Of a stretch of DNA of 64,000 nucleotides, positions 24,005 to 35,160 are shown piece after piece. The stretch is taken from the NCBI RefSeq assembly GCF_963678635.1, contig NC_087064.1:74738390-74802389 (forward strand), written 5' to 3'. A program made the translations under genes and the position numbers. Numbering within the stretch: the first letter of the stretch is position 1; each line of letters opens with the position of its first letter. The DNA comes from Symsagittifera roscoffensis. Taxonomy: Eukaryota; Xenacoelomorpha; Acoela; Convolutidae. The notes below the pieces were generated by a model. That model searched no databases. It was not told the origin of the DNA and saw nothing but the letters and a program-made list of their open reading frames with translations.

Positions 24005-24200
24005 CAAGTTTCATCTATGAAACATGAATGCAAATTACAGTGATGTTTCATCAATGAATCATGGCTAAAACATGGATGTCAATTCCATGATTCATCCATG
24101 AAACATGGATGAAAATAATACTAATGTTTCATCCTTGAATCATGGCTGAAAAATTGATGTGAATATTCTGTTTCATCCCTGAAACTTTGATGAAAATTAC
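24005..24200. repeat. Dyad repeats TTTCATCNATGAAA
   Basis: Five imperfect palindromes TTTCATCNNTGAAAC or ATTCATCNATGAAAC spaced about 35-45 bp, separated by ATGGATG-type spacers. A related block with GATGTNNCATC occurs at 25410-25515. Each dyad could form a small hairpin. Confidence 0.6.
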
Positions 24201-25409
24201 CTTGATGTGTCTGTCATCCCTGTTTTCCCAGGTGGACAAAATGCTTATCTTTTAGTTTTCGTCTATGGAAAAAATGCAAACCAATTTCCCCATGCCCACC
24301 AATCTTCGATATCTTTGAAATATCTTCAAAAGCTTTTGTTAAATTTATTTCGGCCTTCCTATTGAAGATATTTTTCAGCATTCTTATTGAAGATTAATCA
24401 AAGGTTGCCTGAAAAAAAAATCTCCACAGCTTTCGGTTTTATAGCTCAATTATCAAAAAAATTCAAAAAATTAGGATATTCATTATTACAACAAAGTCAA
24501 ATGAAATTACAAAAGGAAATTGCTAAACAAAGTTATAAGCAATCAACGAAATTGTGAGCATTATTGATAATTATAAGAACAAAACACAAAGAAAAAAATT
24601 TCAAAATTTTTTGATGATTATTAGTCTCAAAGTATTTTTAGGCAAACAGATAAGTAATTTATCTCACCACATTATGCGCGTATGAACAAAACAAACAAAC
24701 TAGTAATCATCAGTTTTTGGTATAAAAAAAGGAAAAAAATTTTAATTTCACGATTAAAAATTTCAAAAAAAATTCCCAAAAATTACTGCGTTTTTAGGGT
24801 GTTTTCAGCTGATTTTTAGCTGAAGTTGTTTGCTTCAATTTGTTGAAAAAATACAGATTTTTTTCTTTTTTTTTCAATCAAAGTTGCTTGAGCCTTCTAG
24901 CTACCAAAACTTACACATTTCTACATTTTTTAACTAGTTTTCAGCTGATTTATAGCTGTGTGAGGATGCATAAATTTTTTCAAAAAAATTATTTTTTTTT
25001 CCAAGTTTTGCGCTGGTTCCAGGTAAATTGCGCTGTTCCCAGAAAACATTAGTTTTTCAAGCCTTCTAACTACCAATGCTAATACAAGTCAACTTTTTTG
25101 CGACAAAAAACTGAGTTTTCAGGTTGTTTTCAGCTGTGGGCTGAGTACGATTTTGAAAAAAAAAAACTCAACTGTTTTTTGAAAAATCAAATATTCCCAA
25201 GCAATTTTTTTTTCAAGCCCGGTGTCTCCCAAGGCTAATACTGTCAAGCTGAGTTTATAATTTTTTGCAAAAAAAAAACGTACGCTTACATGATTTCTAG
25301 TAGACTTTATACTGATATGCCATTTTAATCGTTTTTTGTAGTTTGGAACGACACGTAACAAAACTTTGAAATTAAATCGAAATTTCGTAACAAATGAAAA
25401 TTAGTTCAA
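24201..25409. other. AT-rich intergenic DNA
   Basis: Contains several copies of GTTTTCAGCTGATTT/TTTTCAGCTGT (near 24801, 24938 and 25122) but no gene. Short open frames are Phe/Lys-rich and accidental. Confidence 0.4.
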
Positions 25410-25515
25410 ACATGGATGTAACATAGATGTTTCTTTGATGTAACATCAGTGTAACAGCACTGTCTTAGCATAGATGTCACATCGATGTTTCATCAATGTC
25501 ACATCAATGTTTTCG
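25410..25515. repeat. GATGTNNCATC dyad repeats
   Basis: Successive GATGTAACATC, GATGTCACATC and GATGTTTCATC motifs, related to the dyads at 24005-24200. Confidence 0.55.
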
Positions 25516-26181
25516 TAATAAGTAATAGAAAAACAATGAACATAGGAAAAACATAGTTAATCTATGCGTTTGGTCCGGTAGATTCCTGAAACATGTCAAA
25601 ACAATGCTATAACAATGATAAATTTCTGAATTGCAATTTAACTTCAACCCGGGTATGCATTTGAAAAAAAAAATCTTGTAAGGAATTGATTTTGAGACCA
25701 AAAATTGAAGAAAAAAATTGGGACTTGTTAGAATTTTTATTTTGGTACAAGCGCTCTATATTTCTCAAAAATTTCCATTCATACAATCCCAATATATGAA
25801 TACATTCCCACTATCGTTTGTTCATTTGCCCCATGTATAACATTGCATGACTAGCATGTCTTATGTATGGTGGTCAACCCAAGTACGTCATATTGTACAA
25901 ATCTGAATTTTGATTAATGTGATTATATAATTGGTTGATGCAATATTTATGTCTTTTTGACTGGAAATAAAGAAAAAAAAATACATATACAACGGTGCCA
26001 TATGCCATGCAATCACAAAATCATCTCTTGATATGAAACTTAATTTTTTCATTATAGCTCAGAAAAAATCCATTCTATAATTTTTTGAATACGCAACTGA
26101 ATTAATTGTTAGGTAATTCGGTTGGCTAATCTGATAAAATGCCGAAACTTTGGTTTACTGAATGCATGCATGGAATTGGTT
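25516..26181. other. Intergenic, short repeat of an upstream motif
   Basis: CTTCAACCCGGGTATGCAT near 25643 repeats CTTCAACCCGGGTACGCAT near 23546. Nothing else was recognised. Confidence 0.4.
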
Positions 26182-26244
26182 CGCATAAATATTAATTTGC
26201 ATAAATATTAGTGTGCATAAATATTAGGTGTGCATAAATATTAG
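26182..26244. repeat. GCATAAATATTA tandem repeat
   Basis: Four copies of GCATAAATATTA with 2-4-bp spacers. Confidence 0.8.
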
Positions 26245-26465
26245 TTTTAGCGATAACTTTTCTAAAGCAAATTTCTCATACTAAGAAACAGAGAAACAAT
26301 TTTGAAAATTTTCTCAATAAAACCCTCTTCGTTAAAAACATCAATTTAATCCTGCTTTGTTTTTCTTTTGAATCGGGCGTTTTTCTTTTGAATCTAGAAT
26401 TTACCATGGGAGAACTATAGGTACTCCCTAATTTTGCATAACCTGTTAACTCGTGTTGTATAAAT

Positions 26466-26610
26466 GTCATGAGCGGATTTAGGCGGAATTTCAAAAAAAA
26501 GAAGTCAAAATTTGCGTCGGCCTTCTTTTCATGTCGACCAAAAATCAGGCCTAAACAACCTTTTCAGGGACTTTTTGGAAAGTTTTGATCAAAACTTGCG
26601 TTTTTTCTAC
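26466..26610 (+). mobile_element. hAT-like MITE, truncated copy
   Basis: Left end (GAGCGGATTTAGGCGGAATTTC) and interior similar to the full copies, ending around CTTGCGTTTTTTC; no right terminal repeat. Confidence 0.55.
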
Positions 26611-27040
26611 TTGCTCCTCTGGATGGACTGGGGTCGATTATCTCGGGGCTTGTGATAGGGGCTCTTGGAAGAGAAATTGGGTACTGGTAGACACAATTAA
26701 AACATACTTTTCTAAGACTTATATTTCGATTTATTCAATGTAGGTTATTCATTTCGGCTTTTTTATCTCTTTAAGGTCAAATTTCATGAGCTCTCTTGTT
26801 CAAGGCAAAAATCATTTTAACATAATAGCACGTTTTGTTTAAACAAAACAATAAAACAGATCATATTTCGATTATTTTTTGACTTCCTTCCTGTCGTGTG
26901 TAGATAGCGCGTCACTGATAGCGCGTTTTTTGTTGTCTTGAGTTCACTGGATAGTCTCTCTTCCACCAGTACTGTTCACTCATTGAGTATTCGGTGTAGT
27001 TTTCACCAGTTTCTGACATCTGTAGGCGGGACGTCTACAG
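26611..27040. other. Intergenic, nothing recognised
   Basis: No gene features were seen. A short duplication, GATAGCGCGTCACTGATAGCGCG, lies near 26906. Confidence 0.35.
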
Positions 27041-28139
27041 TTGATGACCTCTGCTCTATATGCAGCAAAAATTGACCCAGAAGTTGCCGCCACTTCGTCA
27101 GAAATAGCTCAGATGTCTTTTCCGGTCCAGAATTCTAAAATTATTTTAAACTTGATTCTTCCTTTAGTCTCAAATTAAACTAAATTCTTCCAATAAAAAC
27201 ATATTTTAAAAGTGTTTGAGCCACAATTTTACTTTTTCAAAAGCTTTTTTTAAATTTGTCTCGAGCAAGAAAGTGGAATAAATCATTAAAGAGAACATTA
27301 CCGCTTTTTTACCATGGGTTTTGAATTAACCAGCTGAAAACCTAAAAATACGCTGATATTTTGCATTTTGGAGCGAGAAAAACCGTAACAAATAATTAGT
27401 AAACTTAATTCAATAACAAAAAAAGCGAGCTGATTTTGTTCCAGTTTCAAAGAAGGTGCGGAATATTTATTTGTTCTTTATTGCGTTGAAGCTTTTCCAT
27501 CTCTTTTTTCCCATAGTAAAACCCTATTAACCGTAAGTTCGGATTTTAAAAAAAAACTATTTCAAATTAGTTGTCATTTTTTTTTCATTTTTGCAGCTTT
27601 GCATCCATTTCAATCTCGCACCCTGCTATAAACTACTGCAAAAATAGAAACAAAATAAAAAAAATTGAAAAAAAAAATCAAAACTCTTTTTCAATGTTTT
27701 TGAATATCTTCTTTATGTTGGATTTTATATTTCCAAGATGAATTATTTGAAAAACGTTATGCTACTCGCACAACAATCTAATCGTTTTTTCTCTGACCAT
27801 TGAAAATGCGGAGGGAGTTTGTATTCGGGTGTGTTTTAGTTATTTTTGTTTTCCTCTCAAAGCCAGGTTCCACAAATAATTATTGGAATGGGCTGAGTGA
27901 TATATCATATTTAAAGTATTTGAGTCGTGATTCAAACAAAAAAATTTTCAAAAAATTGTCTCGGTGTAGAGAAAAATGAGTTTGAACGTTGTCGTATTTT
28001 GTCTAGTTTTGTCTGGTTATGATCAAAATCTTGATTTTACTATGAAGAAAATTTTTTTTGATGATTCTTGGCTAAAATTTTTTTGAATTTTTTTGAATTT
28101 TCTTTTTCATTTTTTTTGTTTTTCATTTAATTTTTACAG

Positions 28140-28215
28140 ACAAATGATGCCGATTATGCTTAGTTCATCAACTTTCTACGCAATCGTGACATATTTGATT
28201 CTCATCACACACTGA
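28140..28215 (+). CDS. Possible last exon of a chemoreceptor-like gene
   Basis: After a strong acceptor (long T tract, TTTTTACAG) 25 codons read to TGA with the hydrophobic ending FYAIVTYLILITH. Insect-type gustatory/odorant receptors characteristically end in a membrane helix with TYLV(I/V)L, and this fits in length, position after an intron and hydrophobicity. A candidate upstream exon (from CTACAG at 27040, translating MTSALYAAKIDPEV) has no convincing donor. The call rests on a very short exon and could be coincidence. Confidence 0.25.
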
Positions 28216-28478
28216 AAATGAATATAATTTGAAAAAAAAGTATTTAAAAAATTCAATTTTATAAAATTGTTTCGGAACATTCTGTGCTACTATCACAGCA
28301 ACCGGCTATCCTTTCTTTCAAATATATGAAATATATGAAATTGCGGATTAAAGAAACCAGAAGTGATTGGAAGCATTCGAAAAGATTGTTGAAGTGGTTA
28401 TGAAGATATCAGGTTACTTAAGAAACGTTTTTTCTCATGAACGATCTGCTACTTTAGTTAGCAAAGAAAGCAAGTGCA

Positions 28479-28925
28479 CAGGGGCGGATCTAGGATTTTC
28501 TCGAGGGGGGGGGGGGGCGGATTTTCAAAAAATTTTCGAAAATTTCGACGACCTTTTTTTTAGGTCGATCAGATTGATTTTCCGAGCTCTCCCAAAGCAG
28601 TAAAAAGACCCTGTTTTGGCCAAATTTTCTGCGCCGCAAGTAATTTTTTGAAAAAACAGGCCAAAAAAGCCGTTTTTGGGCACTTTTTGGAAAATGTTGA
28701 CAAAAAAATCGCGTTTTTTTTTTGGCGCGCACTCCCCCTCAAAATAAGTATATATTGGCGCCAAAGGCGCCTTTAGAAAAATTTTAGGGTCGGTCGGCCA
28801 AAAATGGATTTCTTAAAAAGTACCAAAGGGGGGACCCTTTGGGTTGGCAGGGGGTCGAATCCATGAGGGGAAGGCGTCCGCCCCCCATCCCGCCCCCCAT
28901 CCCCCCCCCCCTAAATCCGCCCCTG
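28479..28925 (+). mobile_element. hAT-like MITE, copy 2 (best preserved)
   Basis: 447 bp from CAGGGGCGGATCTAGG to CCTAAATCCGCCCCTG, which are inverted repeats of each other with one mismatch. It is flanked by perfect 8-bp direct repeats CAAGTGCA (28471-28478 and 28926-28933). Eight-base duplications and CAGGGG termini are typical of the hAT superfamily. Long frames on both strands here (for example APIYTYFEGE) are translations of the element, not genes. Confidence 0.9.
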
Positions 28926-29165
28926 CAAGTGCATGTTCCAATATTGATTATTGTTCCGACCATTGAAAATGAAAAACAATTTGTATTCGGGTGTTTTAGT
29001 GTTTTTTTTTGTTTTTCACGCAAAATCATGTGCCACAAATAATCATTGGACTGGGTTGAGTGATATAACATTTTAAGGCCCTTTTAGCGTGGAAATAGAA
29101 AAGTTAAGTCAAAATTTTTATCACTAAAGCTCAAGAGTCTCATTTTTATCAACTGTGCCAATAGC

Positions 29166-29256
29166 GCTTAATTTGCTTAGGAAAGCTGATTAATACTACT
29201 AAATGCACTTCTTAATTTGCTTAGGAAAGCTGATTAATACTACTAAATGCAATTCC
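29166..29256. repeat. 47-bp tandem duplication
   Basis: CTTAATTTGCTTAGGAAAGC with its downstream CTGATTAATACTACTAAATGC occurs twice head to tail. Bases 29257-29831 show nothing else except several CACGTG-like sites near 29463-29520. Confidence 0.8.
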
Positions 29257-29831
29257 TAAAATTGGTGCGCTTACAGCAAGTTTGTATATGGAACCGAACG
29301 ATAAACATTTTTCTATTTTGGATTGCAAATTATATAAGCTTATCAAGTCACCTGGAAGCACGCTGTTCAAAATTGGGTATTACCACTAAGTTATAATTAG
29401 GTGAATGCAATGTGATGACCTTGAAATGGGATCCCCAACTCGGCCACACTCTTTTAAAAATGTTCACGTGTGTTCACATGAGCAAGGCTCACGTTTCGTG
29501 TTTGAACTAAATGCACGTGAAAAACACAAGAGCATGTGAGCTCAAGGAAACACGAAAAATTTTGCAGTTACGAGACATTTGCTCTCTTGTTTTTCATGTA
29601 TTTCTAGCTTGTTATAAAAAAAATCTTGATCCTTTTAAAGAAAAAGCACATAAAAATAATATTTTAACAAGTTGTTATTTTTGGGTTTTGATCCACGGCG
29701 GGTGGATAATGACCTAAGATAACATCTCGATACTTTAAAGATGAAATGGGTCATTCCTCGACTCAAGTAGTGTACTTACGTACCAGATAATTGATTGGAA
29801 AAATTCATTTATCTGGAAAAAACTGACTTTG

Positions 29832-30028
29832 GATCTACTGAAAAATTACCCTCCCTTTGGTACCTACTTAAGAATTGCCACCCCTATTATTAAAAGCAGT
29901 AAATTAGCGCTAGAGCTTTGTATTGAGACTTTCAATTTTGCTGCAATATGATTGGTCGAAAGGGCGTTATATTAACCTACCTAACAATTGCCCCCTTTCG
30001 TAAAAGGGGGGTAATTGTTAAGTAGATG
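29832..30028 (-). mobile_element. Small hairpin-ended element, copy 1
   Basis: About 197 bp with ends GGATCTACTG and AAGTAGATGC, inverted repeats of each other. The right end forms a hairpin of CTAACAATTGCCCCCTTTCG and its complement ending AGTAGAT. It is an inverted copy of 34311-34511. Flanks CTGACTTT and GTAACTTT could be a decayed 8-bp target duplication. Confidence 0.6.
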
Positions 30029-30166
30029 CGTAACTTTTGTCGGAGATTCCCATGCAGTTCTTTTGACCAGTTTTTGGAACAATACGAAAAACTAAAACCA
30101 CAGGTGGGGAAAAATAACCAACTGACAATCGCGATGACAGAAATTAAAAGACGCGGGGCAGGATAT

Positions 30167-30226
30167 CTAAGGTTTTCTCAGGTGATCTTTTGTTTAGAGA
30201 TAGCACGCTTTACGGTTTGGTTTTGC
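30167..30226. repeat. 60-bp direct repeat, first copy
   Basis: GTTTTCTCAGGTGATCTTTT through TAGCACGCT recurs at 30500-30557. Between the two lies a short acidic-coding stretch (30314-30375) that reads DLDLDTGLNNELDLDLHLD in one frame; no gene model supports it. Confidence 0.75.
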
Positions 30227-30593
30227 TTGAGTTATTGTTGGATATATCATATGTTATGTTTTCTAGCACGTGTGAACTAGTGTTTTTATAGACTGTTTGA
30301 AATCAGAAGCTGAATACGATTTGGATTTGGACACTGGTCTCAACAACGAGCTGGATCTGGACCTTCATCTCGACAGTTTTGTATGGTTTTTTTTTGTGAC
30401 GCTACCCCCCTGGTAATGTGCCATTAGGATTAAGACTTCAGCTGTCTCGAATTTCAGGAGATTCTGTGGAAAACGCAGTTAAAAAGGTTTTAACCTCTAA
30501 AGTTTTCTCAGGTGATCTTTTGTTTAGAGATAGCACGCTGTACGGGTTGATTTTGTGTCAATAGAGCCTCAAAGTTGCAAATAATACAAATGC

Positions 30594-30812
30594 ATTGATG
30601 AAAAAAAAGGCTAGTTCTACAATTCCGTTGATAAAAAAATGCTAGTCATACAAATCCGTTGATGAAAAAAAGCTATTCTTACAATTCCATTGATGGAGAA
30701 AATGCTTATCGAACAATTCCATTGATGAAAAAAATGCTTATCGTACAGTTTCATCGATGGAAAAAATGGTTGTAGTACAATTTCGTTAATGGAAAAAATG
30801 CTTGTCGTGCTA
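30594..30812. repeat. 31-32-bp minisatellite
   Basis: Seven imperfect units of TTGATGAAAAAAATGCTTATC plus ACAATTCCA. The minus-strand open frame 30617-30892 is a translation of it. Confidence 0.8.
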
Positions 30813-31724
30813 TTATTGTACACTTTTTTTATTCTACGGAATTCTACGAAATTGTACGATAAGCATTTTTTGTCAACCCCGTCATCCCTCAAAAATGCAT
30901 GCGAAAATTACTGTACCCCAGAAATCTAGTTGGACGTTTTTTAGTGCTTCCTTAAATTCAAACTCCTCCCCTACAACTCCTTTAGAAGTGTCGGATGTTC
31001 AGGCCTTGACAAAAATTTACTAAATTGGGAAATTTACTTTCCTTACCACGACATGCTGTAAACAATTCCGGTTACGATACCGAGGTTGTGTGGTTTGTTG
31101 TGGGGGAAAATGGCCACTGTATAGAAAACTACTATTGTTTGTGAGAAGTTTTTTTAAAGATTATCAAAAAATTTTATTATTGAGCACTTTGAGACTTAAA
31201 ATTGGATGTGTTTAAACTTGGCGTGTATAAAATTTAGATAATCAAACAAATCATTGATGTTTTTAATATTGAGATGGTACTATAAATAAACGACATTGAT
31301 TGAAAATTGAAGAAGATTTGTTGTTCAATATTTAGTTTTGAGATTTTAACAATCATAATTGAGTTTGATGAGTAAAATTCGAAATTATAGCTTGCCCTGT
31401 CGAATTGTTTCTAAATTGAAATTTTTGTACTGGAATAATTTTATCTGTGGGTTTCTCTGGGTCTTTATATTTAAAGTAATTCAAACTTAACTGAGGCACT
31501 GATCACACACACCAAAGAAAACTCAATTGTATTTGATTTAAATAGACTTAAATTTCGATCGATTTTTGACTTGCAGTTTTCAGGTGTTTTTTACTTGATT
31601 ATACAAGTGAAAACACGCAAGCAATCAAAAAAAGTTATACAAAAAAAATTCAAGTAAAAACACAAAATTTAACACTCTCGTTGTTACAATCGAAAGAAAA
31701 CGTATAAAAACACAGAATTTTAGT
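30813..31724. other. Intergenic, nothing recognised
   Basis: AT-rich; no gene, transposon end or RNA was recognised. Confidence 0.4.
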
Positions 31725-31960
31725 AAGGGGCGGATCTGCAATTTTCTCGGAGAGGACAGATTTTCTAAAAAAAGAAAACAAATTGTCGAACATTTTTACG
31801 GGTTGACAAATCGAGTTTCCGAGCACACTCAAAGCAGTAAAAGACCCTTTTTTGCCCAATTGTTTTTGTGCCACAGTCAAATATATATAAAAAACATGCC
31901 TAAAGAAGTTTTCTTTAGGCTTTCTTTGGAAAGTGTTGACCGAAAAAAAAATTAAAATTT
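31725..31960 (+). mobile_element. hAT-like MITE, truncated copy
   Basis: Starts AAGGGGCGGATCTGCAATTTTCTC and keeps the left two fifths of the family consensus before losing similarity around 31960; no right terminus or target duplication. Confidence 0.65.
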
Positions 31961-32108
31961 TTAATGGAAAATTCAAGTAGCTCTTGTGGTTTCTTTTCAC
32001 GAGATTTTTTCATTAAAACACGCAATTTTTCAGGTGAAAACGCGTGAAAATTTTAAAGAGTGCATGATTGGGCACATACTATTATGAAAAAATTGAGTCA
32101 GTTTGAAT

Positions 32109-32525
32109 CTGGGGCGGATTTAGGGGGTGGGGGGGTTTGGGCGATGGCTTCGGATACCTCCTTCTTCAGGAATTCCACCCCCTGCCGACCCAAAGTGTCC
32201 CCTTTGTACCATTTTGAGATATTCATAATCGGCGATGGACACTAAAATTTTGTAAAGGCGCCTTAGGCGACAATATATAATAATTTTAAAAAAAGCGCAA
32301 TTTTTCGGTAAAAATTTTCCAAAAAGTGCCTTAAAATGCCTTTTTTGGGCCTGTTTTTTTAAAATTTTTCCTGCGCCACAGAAAATTTGACCAAAACAGG
32401 ATCTTTAAATGCTTTGGGAGAGCTCGGAAATCAAGTGGGTCAGCCTAAAAAAAGGTCGACAAAATTTTTGATAATTTTTTTTGAAAATCTGCCCACCCCT
32501 CGAGAAAAACCTAGATCCGCCCCCG
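32109..32525 (-). mobile_element. hAT-like MITE, reversed copy 3
   Basis: 417 bp with termini CTGGGGCGGATTTAGG and CCTAGATCCGCCCCCG, interior in reverse orientation to copy 2. Flanked by GTTTGAAT and GTTTGATT, an 8-bp duplication with one mismatch. Confidence 0.85.
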
Positions 32526-32704
32526 GTTTGATTAAATCTACCATAATCCCACACCAACCCTTCCCGGTAAGGTTTTGCTTAGTATAGAACTATTTAGTAG
32601 TTTTGTTTAGTAACTATATGTATGAGCACAAAAGATTTGGAATCAATAGGAACCAAAAATTCTGAAACACAGAAATGGTTATCAGCCAAACATAGACCTG
32701 TAAT

Positions 32705-33105
32705 CACCAGCGGATTTGGGGGGGGGGGGGGGGGGGGGGGGTTCCTGGGTTTCGGACGCCGCTCTCCCCCTCAGGAATTCGACCACCTGGCACTATTCAG
32801 AGATATCCGTTTTTAGTGACGGACTCGGCACCAATATATACTAATTTTGAGGGGGGAGTGCGCGACGAAAAAACGCAAATTTTTTGGTCAAAATTTTCCA
32901 AAAAAATGACTAAAAACGCTTTTTTGGCCTGTTTTTTCATAATTTTGCCTGCGGCGCAGAAAATGTGGTCAAAATGGGGTCTTTTTGGTGATTTAGAAGA
33001 GCTAAGAAAATCAATTTGGTCGACCTAAAAAAAGGTTGACAAAATTTTCGAATTTTTTTGAAAATCCGCACCACCCCCCTCGAGAAAATCCCAGATCCGC
33101 CCCTG
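32705..33105 (-). mobile_element. hAT-like MITE, reversed copy 4
   Basis: 401 bp; the left terminus is degenerate (CACCAGCGGATTTGGG plus a long G tract), the right terminus is CCAGATCCGCCCCTG. Flanked by CCTGTAAT and CCTGTGAT, an 8-bp duplication with one mismatch. Confidence 0.85.
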
Positions 33106-33290
33106 CCTGTGATGGCTCAAACCGAAAATTGATTGCCTCGTAAATACTCAAAAACTACAAAAAGTTTTCGCAATGGCATACTTGAAAAACTATACGTTTC
33201 TGAGTTGTTTCAAGCGAAACAAAAATACGTAACGGACCCCCACCGCAACACCCCTCCCCCAACCACTCAATAATTGACATCCTGATTTAC

Positions 33291-33545
33291 CTGCAGTTCG
33301 AAATTCAACTTCATTGGTGGCACAATCCGAAAACCACTTGTCAATTGTGGCTCAATTTCACTGCTCTCCTCCATCACTCTGGAACTCCCACTTGTGATCA
33401 CGTGACCAAAGGGGTTCAATGACCTCTTTCCTGTTGGGCGCCAGCTGACTGAGCCAGACATGGAGTTGGCATTCACGACTGCGCATATTATGAGCGCAAA
33501 CAAGAGAAACTTCTCAAAAAGCAGTTTTCGACTGTTTTTTGTCAT
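33291..33545 (-). CDS. Possible secreted peptide precursor, first exon
   Basis: 85 codons from ATG to a consensus donor CAG|GTAAAT in phase 0. Residues 1-26 form a good signal peptide (basic N-terminus, core FLLFALIICAVV, small residues at NA). It is followed at once by NSMSGSVSWRPT and then G39-K40-R41, a dibasic cleavage site with an amidation glycine. This is the layout of many invertebrate neuropeptide precursors that begin with the active peptide. The rest to residue 85 would be a linker peptide. I do not recognise the peptide family. Base composition is more balanced and codons less AT-biased than the flanks. A TATA-like TTTATAA lies 40-45 bp upstream on the same strand. The next exon was not identified; without splicing the frame ends at 33267. 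It could also be another secreted protein. Confidence 0.5.
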
Positions 33546-34310
33546 TTTTTAATTGTTGAAAAATCCGATGACTAGCGTGCTCAAGTTATAAAGTGTAATA
33601 GTTTTTTTTCCTATCCCTCACTGAGGAAAAGCCAAGTTGCTTTAGTGAAGGAAAATTTTTAATCAAAAAAACTTGATGAGCTTTCGCTTCAAGCCTGTGC
33701 TTTGACAAGTTATAATCAAAGAAACTTCTAGTATTTACCGCCTAAAATGCAACTAAATAAAATTTCAAAAGCAATTGATTTACCTCAAAGTTTCGCCAAG
33801 TATGGAATTTTCACTTGACATTTTGCATGCCCATATTTGAAAAATTAAAAAGCAAGCAAAGCGAATCTGTCAATTGAAATATCCAAATTCTCCTTAATGC
33901 AACGCGAGATGAAATGAAATTTTTCTTGGAATACTTGAAAAAGTTAAGAGCGCCGTAGGTTGGTAAAAAATAGTTGCATAGGTTCCCCACACTTGCTTTC
34001 CATTTAAAAACTGATAAGCTTCCGGTAAAGTTTAATTTATAAATAGATGCTGTAATATTTAAACTGCTTCAAACCGCCATTTCTGAGGCAAAAAAAAACA
34101 GACATGTTGTGCAATTTAAACTGACTTTTGACCAGCGGCTTCTGATGAGTATAAAATTTGAGATGTAAGAGAAGCGGGAGCTTGCCTTGGCTGTTTTGCA
34201 AATTTAAGAAATTTCGAATTAGTTCAGAGCAATTGGACTGAGCAATAAAAAAAATTGATAATTAAGCTGCAATAATTTTTTAAACTTTATGTAGCAATTT
34301 TTAAATCTAC
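33546..34310. other. Intergenic upstream of the peptide exon
   Basis: No gene was recognised. Probably holds the promoter of the minus-strand exon (TTTATAA near 33590 on the minus strand). Confidence 0.35.
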
Positions 34311-34511
34311 TTAACAATCTCTACCCCTTTCAAGAAGGGGGTGAGGAGATTGTTCAGTAGATCAAAATGGTTGATTTTCTGACCAATCAGAATGCAGAAA
34401 AATTAGAACTCTCAATAGAAAGCTCAGTGCTAATTTACTGTATGTATTTATAGGGGTGGAGAGTTTTAAGTAGGTACCATAGGGGGGGGGGGGGGATTGT
34501 TAAGTAGATCC
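34311..34511 (+). mobile_element. Small hairpin-ended element, copy 2
   Basis: Ends AAATCTACTTAACAATC and GATTGTTAAGTAGATCC. Left end makes a hairpin: ATCTACTTAACAATCTC, a C/G-rich loop stem, then GAGATTGTTCAGTAGAT. It contains a CCAATCAGA site and a run of 14 G. Flanks CAATTTTT and CAATTTTC fit an 8-bp target duplication. Inverted relative to copy 1 at 29832-30028. Confidence 0.65.
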
Positions 34512-35096
34512 CAATTTTCTGGCATCAACATTTCGAAAAGTTTAAAATTGACAAAGTATTAATTTTTTCATAAACAAAATTATCTTAACCACACGTTTCG
34601 ACAGTTTAATTTTTTTGTAACCTAGTTTTTTTAGCACAACATAAGTAAGCACTTCAGTGTCTTTTTTTTACTTATTCCGCCCAAATTTAATAATTTGCGA
34701 CTTTGTAATTTTTAATTTATAAAAGCTGAGACAAAATACTCATAGTACTGATTTATTTGCTTAATATGCGATCACTTTCTTTTTATGCCGACTTCTAACA
34801 AGGCCGAGTTTTCAGCAGATACAAAAGTGGTCTTTTTCTAACCTGGTTAAAACTCTGGAGCATACTTGAAATAATTTTTTGAGTAAAATACCAAATGTTT
34901 TAGGCCAAATCGGCTCAATTATTTTTGACTTAAAATTGTGAACAAAACATTTGAGTTGGTAATTATGAAAATTGATTGGCTAGTTCTAGCCAATCAGATT
35001 GAAGCAAGATAATTTCAGTTCAAGATGTTGAAAGATTGATTTTTGGGCGGAATAAGTAAAAAGATCCCAAAACAATTGGCCTGACAAACAATCGGA
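34512..35096. other. Intergenic, nothing recognised
   Basis: No gene. A back-to-back ATTGGCTAG...CTAGCCAAT pair (34975-34995) carries CCAAT boxes in opposite orientations. Confidence 0.4.
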
Positions 35097-35102
35097 TTGA
35101 CG

Positions 35103-35160
35103 AAATCAACTGCTTTCATGGAAGCTTTTCGGAAATCAACTGCTTTCATGGAACCTTTTG
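35103..35160. repeat. Short tandem repeat AAATCAACTGCTTTCATGGA
   Basis: The 20-mer AAATCAACTGCTTTCATGGA occurs twice in tandem, followed by two GGAACCTTTT units. Confidence 0.8.

Larger units (their letters stand above)
27820..29070. repeat. Direct repeat around TTTGTATTCGGGTG
   Basis: A segment of about 120 bp at 27789-27910 (ACCATTGAAAATG, TTTGTATTCGGGTGTG, CCACAAATAATTATTGGA, GAGTGATATA) is repeated in diverged form at 28957-29070. The two copies flank the chemoreceptor-like exon and one MITE. Confidence 0.6.

Noticed and set aside
28490-29071. Frames such as APIYTYFEGE and STPCQPKGSPL
   Set aside because: They recur in every copy of the hAT-like MITE and lie entirely inside it; no start, length or codon signal of a gene.
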